From JAJYKC01 sp035545735 (GTDB lineage: Bacteria; Acidobacteriota; Terriglobia; Bryobacterales; Bryobacteraceae), in the NCBI GenBank assembly GCA_035545735.1, contig DASZXS010000071.1, positions 1 to 64,000 on the forward strand: a DNA stretch of 64,000 nucleotides, written 5' to 3'. The notes beneath the pieces are model-generated. The model was not told where the DNA came from, ran no database searches, and worked only from the letters and a program-made list of their open reading frames with translations. This document shows, piece after piece, positions 42,434 to 49,658 of the stretch (within the stretch, counting starts at the first letter, position 1; every line of letters begins with the position of its first letter). Both the position numbers and the translations under genes were made by a program.

Positions 42434-43852
42434 ATGCCAGGGAAAGCCGCGGCGCTCATTCGTTCACTGGCGATCCTGCTTTCGCTCTCCGTAGTTTCCT
42501 ATGCTTCCGCGGCGGCCCGGAAACACACGGCCCGGAAAGGGGCGGCAAAGAAAAAGGCGGCTTCGAAGCCGGCGTCCAAGCATACTGCGCGGAGATCCGC
42601 GGCCAAACGCGGGACTTCTACCAGGGCATCCCGTTCCAGGGCATCCAGGCGTTATCGGGCCGCACCGGTTGTGTTTCACCAGGCGGCGTTGCAGGAGGTT
42701 ACCGCCGACATGCGTGCCCCGAGCGATAGTTTTGTGAATGCCCGCGCCCTGGTGCCTTTTTTTGAGCAGCTTTACCGCTCCTCGGAAGACAAAACTCCGA
42801 TCCACATTCTGCAATACGGAGATTCGCACACTGCTTCGGACGACTGGGCGAACGCCATGCGCCAGAACCTGCAGGCGAAGTTCGGAACAGGCGGTCCCGG
42901 GTTTGCGCTCGCGGGACGGCCCTTCCGCGGATACCGCCGGTTCGATTTCAGCGGCAACAATTCGGCCGGGTGGGTGACGGATGGGACCGTGGGCCGGCAG
43001 ACCGACGGACGCTACGGATTGGGCGGCGTCAGCCTGACAGCAAACGCCGCGGGTGAGACAGTGACCGCGGACACAGAGGGAGATGTATTGAAACTCTGCT
43101 ATCTGCAGCAGCCTGGCGGCGGTGGATTGGAAATCGAGGAGGATGGCGTATCGATCGGCACCCTCTCCACGGACGGCGAGCTCGAGGCGGGATTTTTCAC
43201 CCATCGCCCCACTCCCGGACCGCACCATTACGTCGTGCGGACTCTTTCCTCCGACCCGGTGCGCCTGTTCGGCTGGATTTCGGAGCGCGACACCGGGGTC
43301 ACTTATGAGACTTTGGGGATTAACGGGGCGCAAGCCAGCATGCTGGCTGCTTGGGACGCGAATATTCTGCAGGCAGCCGTGGCGGAGCGGGACCCGGCGT
43401 TGATTGTCATGGCCTACGGAACCAACGAAGCGTTGAGTCCGAACTGGGATCCGGTGGAGTACGAGAAGGCCCTGCGGACGGTAATCGGGCGGTTCCGGGC
43501 GGCAGCGCCGGCGGCCACGATCGTTCTGGTAGGTCCTCCCGACTGTTTCTTGAGGACTCGCCACGGATTACGGATCTTCCCGCACATGGAAGACGTGATT
43601 CGCGTGGAAAAGACGGTGGCCCGCGAGACGAATTCCGCTTTCTGGGACTGGCGCGGGCGTATGGGCGGCCCCGGCTCCAAGAAACTCTGGGTCAGCGCCG
43701 GGCTTTCGCAGGGCGATTATGTGCACCTCACCCCCTCCGGCTATCAGATGCTGGGTAACACTCTGTTCGCCGATCTGATGGAGGAGTACCAGCGCTTTCT
43801 TTCGGTTCGCATAGCCGAGTTGACGACCGGCGTTGCGGCGGCCGGCTTCTAG
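42434..43852 (+). CDS. Exported SGNH/GDSL-family hydrolase or acyltransferase, copy 2, with Lys/Arg-rich tail
   Basis: A 472-residue paralog of the preceding protein. Ser131 lies in ILQYGDSHTAS, the Asn block is IVMAYGTNEA, and the C-terminal His is in DYVHLTPSGY. The middle regions match copy 1 (for example GLGGVSL near 195, YLQQPGGGGLEI, GTLSTDGE, RLFGWISERDTGVTYETLGINGAQ). The N-terminus has a signal segment, then an extremely basic, Ala/Lys/Arg/Ser-rich tail at residues 29-75 that is absent from copy 1. Such a tail resembles DNA-binding linkers but here probably holds the enzyme to an acidic envelope polymer. Three bases separate it from copy 1. Confidence 0.83.
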   Translation: MPGKAAALIRSLAILLSLSVVSYASAAARKHTARKGAAKKKAASKPASKHTARRSAAKRGTSTRASRSRASRRYRAAPVVFHQAALQEVTADMRAPSDSFVNARALVPFFEQLYRSSEDKTPIHILQYGDSHTASDDWANAMRQNLQAKFGTGGPGFALAGRPFRGYRRFDFSGNNSAGWVTDGTVGRQTDGRYGLGGVSLTANAAGETVTADTEGDVLKLCYLQQPGGGGLEIEEDGVSIGTLSTDGELEAGFFTHRPTPGPHHYVVRTLSSDPVRLFGWISERDTGVTYETLGINGAQASMLAAWDANILQAAVAERDPALIVMAYGTNEALSPNWDPVEYEKALRTVIGRFRAAAPAATIVLVGPPDCFLRTRHGLRIFPHMEDVIRVEKTVARETNSAFWDWRGRMGGPGSKKLWVSAGLSQGDYVHLTPSGYQMLGNTLFADLMEEYQRFLSVRIAELTTGVAAAGF

Positions 43853-43883
43853 GCCAATCGGAAAAAAGTAAAGCAACCGAAAA

Positions 43884-44117
43884 ATGAATCGTAGAGAGAA
43901 AATCATTCAAATTGTAAAGCAGGTTTCCGGCAAACCAACCGTGCCGGATGCCGATGAATCCCTGTTCGAGTCGGGGTACCTGGATTCGTTTGCGCTCACC
44001 GATATGGTGTCGGCGCTTGAGAAAGAATTCCAGGTGCAGGTGCCGGACTCGGATCTTACGCCACGCAAATTCGAGTCGGTGGAGCGGATCGAGAACTACC
44101 TGGAAAGCAGGACCTGA
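43884..44117 (+). CDS. Acyl carrier protein, DltC-like
   Basis: A 77-residue carrier protein with Ser35, the phosphopantetheine site, in GYLDSFALTD. The LDSF sequence after LFESG is that of D-alanyl carrier protein (DltC, LFENGLLDSF) rather than the DSLD of fatty-acid ACP. It is followed by a helix (MVSALEKEFQVQV) and ends with a typical fourth helix (FESVERIENYL). It should deliver an acyl thioester to the KASIII-like or MBOAT partner. It stands 31 bases after the SGNH gene and 4 bases before the KASIII-like gene. Confidence 0.88.
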   Translation: MNRREKIIQIVKQVSGKPTVPDADESLFESGYLDSFALTDMVSALEKEFQVQVPDSDLTPRKFESVERIENYLESRT

Positions 44118-44121
44118 GGGC

Positions 44122-45057
44122 GTGGCGTTTCTGAACGCTCCCGGCGCTTATCTGCCGGGGCGAATCGTAGGGAATCAGCCCATGGCGGACGCGCTGGGCG
44201 TAACGCCGGAATGGATCTACGGGGTTTCCGGTATCGAAGAGCGGCGCTACGCGGAGGCGGGCGAGACGGTTGCCTCCATGGCAGTGGCGGCCGCGAGAGA
44301 CTGCCTCGCACGCGCGGGAATGAAGGCGAACGAGATCGGAATGGTGCTTGTCGCCTCCGGTTCTTCCGAGCGCCGTTTCCCCGGACCCGCCGCTACGGTC
44401 GCCTCGGGCTTGGGTCTTGCCGGCGCCGCCGCGCTCGATCTTCCCATGGCCAGCGCCGGGTCGCTCTTCGCGCTGTCCCTTGCTTCCCATTTGACGGAAA
44501 AATACCGGAACGTGCTCGTCATCGGCGCGGAGAAGATGTCCGCGATCGTCCGCCATGAGCCGCTCGACCGCAACGTGGATATTCTTTTCGGCGACGGGGC
44601 GGGCGCGTGCGTGGTGAGCGCCGGGGCGGGGAAGGCGCGGATTATCGATTCCCTGATTGAGACGGATGGAGCATTTGCCGAAGACCTGAAGCTGGAATTC
44701 GGACAGCCTCTGGATATGAATGGCCGGTCGGTGATCATGCAGGCCTCGCGCAAAGTGCCTCGGGCGATTCTCGCGCTGTTGCGGCGAAATAACGTGGACC
44801 CCGCGGACGTAGAGGTCTTTCTGATGCACCAGGCGAACCAGAATCTGATCGACCGCGTGGCGAGGGGCATTGGCGTTTCGCCGTCGAAGTTCTATTCGAA
44901 CATCGCGCACTATGGGAACACCTCGTCGGCATCCATGCTCATCGCCGCCGCGGAATGGTGGGCCGCATCCGGCGGGCCGAAGCCCGGTGTTCCAATCTGC
45001 TTCGCGGCCTTCGGCGCAGGCTTTCAATGGGGCGCCGTACTGGCGTCCGGGGTTTGA
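44122..45057 (+). CDS. KASIII-like (FabH-fold) enzyme with catalytic Cys replaced by Ser
   Basis: A 311-residue thiolase-fold enzyme. The His (His236 in LMHQAN) and Asn (Asn266 in HYGNTSSAS) of the FabH triad are present, but the Cys in the AACSG segment is Ser111 (PMASAGSLF). In FabH this Cys (Cys112 in E. coli) carries the acyl group for condensation. Ser in this position is known in DpsC of daunorubicin synthesis, an acyltransferase-like KASIII. So this enzyme probably moves an acyl group from CoA to the adjacent carrier protein, without carbon-carbon bond formation. It is a GTG start with AGGA 9 bases upstream, 4 bases after the carrier gene. It stops 2 bases before the convergent gene. 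Confidence 0.82.
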   Translation: MAFLNAPGAYLPGRIVGNQPMADALGVTPEWIYGVSGIEERRYAEAGETVASMAVAAARDCLARAGMKANEIGMVLVASGSSERRFPGPAATVASGLGLAGAAALDLPMASAGSLFALSLASHLTEKYRNVLVIGAEKMSAIVRHEPLDRNVDILFGDGAGACVVSAGAGKARIIDSLIETDGAFAEDLKLEFGQPLDMNGRSVIMQASRKVPRAILALLRRNNVDPADVEVFLMHQANQNLIDRVARGIGVSPSKFYSNIAHYGNTSSASMLIAAAEWWAASGGPKPGVPICFAAFGAGFQWGAVLASGV

Positions 45058-45059
45058 GT

Positions 45060-47264
45060 CTATTGGCGCGTTAGTTGTAAATTTACGATCTGGAAATGCA
45101 TGTCCCTGGGATCGTTCGGCGCCAGTACGCGAGAGGCATCCGAATCGATCCGAAAACGATGCAATCCCGGTGAGAGCTTTAAATTGCGGACAACTTCCGT
45201 TCCGCTCGAATTGGCTTGAATGTCCCCCGAGCCGAGATCGCCGCTGAAGTGAAAGGTCGATGTTTGGGCTTCTCCGGTGCGCAGGGTCATCCGCAGCGTA
45301 TAGAACGCCGTCCGCGGGTTGGGATTGAGGATCTGGATTTCGCCGTCCTGTTTGCACCATCGCCAGTTGATATCGGGATGGGCCTCCAGGATGGAGCAAC
45401 CGGGAAATCCGGTTTTCACCGGCAGCATCAGCGACGCATCGCGGCGGCGTTTTTGTTCTTCGCCCGAGAGCCCGATCAGCTCCGCCGGTTGATAATTCGC
45501 AATCGGAAAGAACGAAAAGCGCTTGTCCGCACTGACGAGCGGGTTGATCTGAAGAAGCTCCCGCAACTGACCGATGATGGCGCGCGCTCCGTCCGGATAG
45601 CCATAGCTGTCGATCCAGACCCCGCTGAATCCGGCCAATTTCAAAGAAGGAAGCAGGTCCTTCGGTGGGAGATTTGCCTCGCGCTGCTGCCACTCGGCGG
45701 CCGGACGGCCTTTGGTGGTGCCGTAGCTCCAGCGGAGACTTTTGGAGTAGAGATAGCCGCGTACCGGGTCATAGTCCGACATCTTCAAGAGAGGGCCATG
45801 TTCGGGGTAAGGCATATAGGGGAGCTGATAAATCATCGCTCCCGGCGCCATCGCGGACTCGATGTTCCGCACAAAGTTCTGATCGCTTTGAAAGGAGGAG
45901 ACGTGCTCGGCAGCTGGATACATGCGCAGATCCGGCGTCAGGTCCCAAATGCCCGCGAGCAGCAGCAGGGCTGCCGCAAAATTGAAGAGCAGGCGTTTGT
46001 TCCGCGTCCCGCCAACCCGAGGTTCGGCCCAACGCAGGAGGCTCAGCAGAGCAGCGAGACAAAAGAACGCGATGTACACGCAAATCCGGGCATAGACCCG
46101 AATTTCAGGGAAAACCAGAAAGTTGAACAGCGCCCCAAATCCGCCGATCGTGCCCGCCAAAACGGCCGTGATGTTGAGGCGGCTTAAAAGGTACAAGTTA
46201 GAGCGGGATTCAGCCGGCGTTTCCGAAAATAGGCAGACGATGAGCACCAGAAAACCGAATCCTCCAGCTAATCCGATCGCTTCGGCGCCCTCACCGCTCG
46301 GTGAACCTTGCATCGAATATTTCAAACTCAGGTTGGCAAGCGCGGGCACACGGTGAGTGGTTATCGGCAAGAGCAGATTCGTGAGTTTCAACCCATACGT
46401 GTCGACTTCGGAGGGAAGGCGATGCGCCACTTCCAGATCGTCGCCATATTCGTGAAAGAACCAAAGATTGGGAGCAAGAGTGATAAGCACCGAGGAGGCG
46501 ATGAGTCCAGCGGCAACGGCCGGGATAATCAGGCTGGCGAACTTGCCGGTCCGCAACAGGAGCATCAGCGCCACAGCCAGAAGAAACATGAGAGCAAAAG
46601 CCGCGTAGTAGACCCCACCTGAGCCCATCGACAGACAAATGATGAGCGATGCCGTCCCTTTTCTGGTGAGACTAAAACGCAAGCGGTTTCGGGCACTCGG
46701 CCTTACAAATGCTTCTCCCCTGTAAATCCAGAGGATGACGGCGATCATCAGCGGCACGAGAAAGTATGCGCTCAAAAATAAGTGATACTCAGAGCGCAGG
46801 TAATGATAGGGCAGGAACGCGAACAGCAAGCTTGCCGCTATGGACGGAGGGCTAGAGAAGCCGAATTGGCGAAACGCAAAAAGCGAGGTCAATCCGATGA
46901 GTATGTAACCCAGGAGGTAGTAGAGGTTAATCCCTAAGGTTACGTCGTTGCTGAATCGTCCGAACAGCGCAAAGAAACTAAAGCTCACGCCGTCGGCCAT
47001 CGGAAAGTCGTAACACTCGAACGCATAAGGTGCGCCCAGACGGGGGTTGACGCCGCACCACCCGGTTTCCATGGCGGTTTTGGCAAACAGTGCGCTCGCC
47101 GCATAGTCGCCGCCGGGAGGCACGATGGGAACGCGAAGGCTCTTGCCCCAGAGGCCGTAAAGGGAAAAAACCGCCACAAAGATCAGCAGCGTGACCGCGG
47201 CGTAGGGAAGTATCGCGTCAATTCGCCGCCGGATGGCAAGTGGAAATGTAAATGGCGTCCCCAT
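45060..47264 (-). CDS. Large polytopic membrane protein, possible GT-C family (copy 1)
   Basis: A 734-residue protein with about 11 membrane segments in the first two-thirds and a soluble C-terminal part of some 240 residues, rich in beta-strand. I do not recognise the family. It resembles GT-C-type and YfhO-like polyprenyl-phosphate glycosyltransferases in having a large first exported loop (PGGDYAASALFAKTAMETGW) with acidic and aromatic residues. It is clearly a paralog of the next gene leftward in transcription order: METGWCGxNxRLGAPY, FECYDFP and GRFSNDVTLGIN are nearly identical. It is the last gene of the leftward glycan operon and 4 bases after the paralog. Confidence 0.75.
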   Translation of the reverse strand: MGTPFTFPLAIRRRIDAILPYAAVTLLIFVAVFSLYGLWGKSLRVPIVPPGGDYAASALFAKTAMETGWCGVNPRLGAPYAFECYDFPMADGVSFSFFALFGRFSNDVTLGINLYYLLGYILIGLTSLFAFRQFGFSSPPSIAASLLFAFLPYHYLRSEYHLFLSAYFLVPLMIAVILWIYRGEAFVRPSARNRLRFSLTRKGTASLIICLSMGSGGVYYAAFALMFLLAVALMLLLRTGKFASLIIPAVAAGLIASSVLITLAPNLWFFHEYGDDLEVAHRLPSEVDTYGLKLTNLLLPITTHRVPALANLSLKYSMQGSPSGEGAEAIGLAGGFGFLVLIVCLFSETPAESRSNLYLLSRLNITAVLAGTIGGFGALFNFLVFPEIRVYARICVYIAFFCLAALLSLLRWAEPRVGGTRNKRLLFNFAAALLLLAGIWDLTPDLRMYPAAEHVSSFQSDQNFVRNIESAMAPGAMIYQLPYMPYPEHGPLLKMSDYDPVRGYLYSKSLRWSYGTTKGRPAAEWQQREANLPPKDLLPSLKLAGFSGVWIDSYGYPDGARAIIGQLRELLQINPLVSADKRFSFFPIANYQPAELIGLSGEEQKRRRDASLMLPVKTGFPGCSILEAHPDINWRWCKQDGEIQILNPNPRTAFYTLRMTLRTGEAQTSTFHFSGDLGSGDIQANSSGTEVVRNLKLSPGLHRFRIDSDASRVLAPNDPRDMHFQIVNLQLTRQ

Positions 47265-47268
47265 AAAA

Positions 47269-49515
47269 TTACTGAGGCTTGAGTTGAAAATTGACGATTC
47301 GGAAATGCATAACCCGCACATCTCGCGGCGCGTCTACACGGGGCGCGTCCGAATCAATCCGAAGAACATGTATCCCCGGCGGAATTTCGAGGGTCTTGAC
47401 GAACTCCGTCCCGCGCACATCCGCGCGAAGATCCGACGTGCCGAAGTCCCCATGCAGACGAAAATTGGAAGCGACCGGGGATGCAGTCCGCAGGCTCATG
47501 GTCAGAGTGGCCCGCACCGTCCTTGGATTGTCGTTGGAAATATCTATTTCACCAGCTTTGCCGCACCACCTCCAATTGATCCGGCCATCGGTTTCAAGAA
47601 TAGAGCATTGACGGAATGCGGCTTCCAGAGGCAAAGAAAGGGCCGCGTCGCGCTGTCGCATTTGCTCTCCGGCCGTAAGACCGGCGGCATCGGGTGGCCG
47701 ATAACTCGCGAGAGAATAAAACAGATAGCGGCCATTCGCGCTGCGCAAAGGCTCGCGCTGAAGAAGATCCCGTACCTGTCCACTCAGCGCGGCGGCGCCG
47801 TCCTTATAGCCGAAGGTGTCAATCCATAATCCTTGGAACCCTATTAGTTTTAGCGAGGCCAGCAATTCCGGCGGCGGCAGATTCGCCTCGTGCTGTTGCC
47901 AGTCGGAAACGGCCCGGCCGTTCATCGCGCCGTAACTCCAACGGAGCGAGTTTGAATAAAGATACCCGGTTGCCGGTTCGTAGTCGGTCATGCGATTTAG
48001 AGGGCCATGCTCCGGAAAGAAAAGGTGCGGCAACTGGAAAATCATGGCGCCCCGCGGCATAGTCGCCTCAATTGTGCTAACGAAATCGCGGTCGCTTCGA
48101 TACGCTGGGGCAATTTCGGGTCGAAAAAGACTATTTGCGGGAGTGAGGTCCCACAGCCCGGCAAAGATGATTCCGGCCGCCCCCAAGTTGAACAGAAGCG
48201 CTTTGGTGGTAGTGGGGGCGAAGCGAACCTGAATTGTTCGGATCACAACCAGCAGCGCCCCAAGCGAAAAGAATGCAATATAGACCGCGATTCGCGCGTA
48301 GACGCGGATTTCCGGAAAGACGAGGAAATTAAATAGCGACCCAAAACCACCGACGGTCGCGACTAGCACGGCAGCTATATTCAGACTACGGAAAAGACCC
48401 AGGAGCGAGGATGGGCCGCCCGCGGTCGCGGAAAATAGAGTAACAATCAGGATCAAAAAGCCTGCTCCGATTACTAGTCCAAGAGGCTCCTTATATTCGC
48501 CCGCCGGACCCGTCTGGGACCAGTATGAGCTCCTCAGGTTCGCGAGCCGGGGCGCCCTGTGATTGGGAATGGGTAACAACAGGTTGGTGATCTTTAGCCC
48601 GAATATCTCGGCAGCCTGTGGTCGCCGGTGCGCGACTGCCTGGTCTTCTCCGTGAACATGAATGAACCAGAGATTCGGTGCGAGATTAATGAGTACAGCC
48701 GACAAAATGAGAAATCCGGCCAGTCCTGGGACAATCAGGCTGGTGGCACGTTGCGTGCGCAGTACCACGATGATTCCAGTTACAAGGAGAAAAATGAGAG
48801 CGAATGCGGCGTAATAGATGCCGCCGGAGCCCATCAGAAAGCAGATAACCAATGCCGCGACACCCTTCCGTGTCAAATGACAGGGGAGGCCGCGCCGGGT
48901 TGAGGCTTTGATAAAACACTCGCCGGCATGGATCCACGCCAACAGCAAAACCATGAGTGGAAGCACGTAGTAGGCGCTGAGGAATAGGTGATATTCCGCG
49001 CGCAGGTAGTGATACGGGAGAAATGAATACAGCAAGCTGGCCGGGATGGAAGGGAGAGTGGCCAGGCCGAACTGGCGGAAGACAAATAGGGAAATAGTGC
49101 TAATTAAGACGTAGCTCAAAATATAAAAGATATTTATTCCAAGCGTTACGTCGTTGCTGAAACGGCCAAATGCCGCGAAAAACGTAAAGGTCAACCCTTC
49201 CGCCAAAGGGAAGTCATAACACTCGAACGTATAGGGAGCTCCCAGACGCGCATTCGTTCCACACCAGCCGGTTTCCATGACTGTTTTTGCAAACAGAGCC
49301 TGCGAGCCGTAGTCGGCCCGAGGGGAGGTGATCGGCACACGAAGATCCTTTCCCCACAGGGCGTGCAGGTGAAAGAAAATGAGGACAGTCAACAACGCCG
49401 TAGTGCAATAGACCGTCGCTATCACGAGGCGAGGGGCTCTTTCTCCCGGAAGACCAACCCCGGTCATGGCGGCAGCAAGCTTCCTGAATCCGAGGCGGTG
49501 CGACGAAAAGCTCAT
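47269..49515 (-). CDS. Large polytopic membrane protein, possible GT-C family (copy 2)
   Basis: A 748-residue paralog of the gene downstream. Membrane segments and a C-terminal soluble domain line up along the whole length, with shared runs such as GRFSNDVTLGIN, LPYHYLRxEYHLFLSAY, NFLVFPEIRVYARI and YLYSNSLRWSYG. The C-terminus has the same end motif (RVMHFRIVNFQLKPQ against MHFQIVNLQLTRQ). It probably flips or polymerises sugar residues, or acts on lipid-linked glycan, but that is inferred from place and topology. The start is the ATG giving MSFSSHRL. The stop overlaps the ribosome-binding region of copy 1. Confidence 0.75.
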   Translation of the reverse strand: MSFSSHRLGFRKLAAAMTGVGLPGERAPRLVIATVYCTTALLTVLIFFHLHALWGKDLRVPITSPRADYGSQALFAKTVMETGWCGTNARLGAPYTFECYDFPLAEGLTFTFFAAFGRFSNDVTLGINIFYILSYVLISTISLFVFRQFGLATLPSIPASLLYSFLPYHYLRAEYHLFLSAYYVLPLMVLLLAWIHAGECFIKASTRRGLPCHLTRKGVAALVICFLMGSGGIYYAAFALIFLLVTGIIVVLRTQRATSLIVPGLAGFLILSAVLINLAPNLWFIHVHGEDQAVAHRRPQAAEIFGLKITNLLLPIPNHRAPRLANLRSSYWSQTGPAGEYKEPLGLVIGAGFLILIVTLFSATAGGPSSLLGLFRSLNIAAVLVATVGGFGSLFNFLVFPEIRVYARIAVYIAFFSLGALLVVIRTIQVRFAPTTTKALLFNLGAAGIIFAGLWDLTPANSLFRPEIAPAYRSDRDFVSTIEATMPRGAMIFQLPHLFFPEHGPLNRMTDYEPATGYLYSNSLRWSYGAMNGRAVSDWQQHEANLPPPELLASLKLIGFQGLWIDTFGYKDGAAALSGQVRDLLQREPLRSANGRYLFYSLASYRPPDAAGLTAGEQMRQRDAALSLPLEAAFRQCSILETDGRINWRWCGKAGEIDISNDNPRTVRATLTMSLRTASPVASNFRLHGDFGTSDLRADVRGTEFVKTLEIPPGIHVLRIDSDAPRVDAPRDVRVMHFRIVNFQLKPQ

Positions 49516-49658
49516 CTTGTGGCGTTGCCCATCAAACCCCGGAACCGGCACGAGGTGCCAGCGACGGGGCGGTTCCTCCGCTCGGGCTCCGCAAAAGATT
49601 TGAAAATGCTCATGCCACTATGCCAAGTTCAAAATCGTATCACACGGCTTCGAGGGTA

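Noticed and set aside
43948..44121. ATG start of the KASIII-like gene inside the carrier gene
   Set aside because: The peptide from there is the carrier gene read in another frame. A GTG with AGGA 9 bases upstream starts the family-like N-terminus.
49516..49658. Short GGCAC-GAG-GTGCC hairpin in the gap before the membrane protein gene
   Set aside because: A 5-base stem without a T-run in a GC-rich gap is expected by chance, so it is not called as a terminator.
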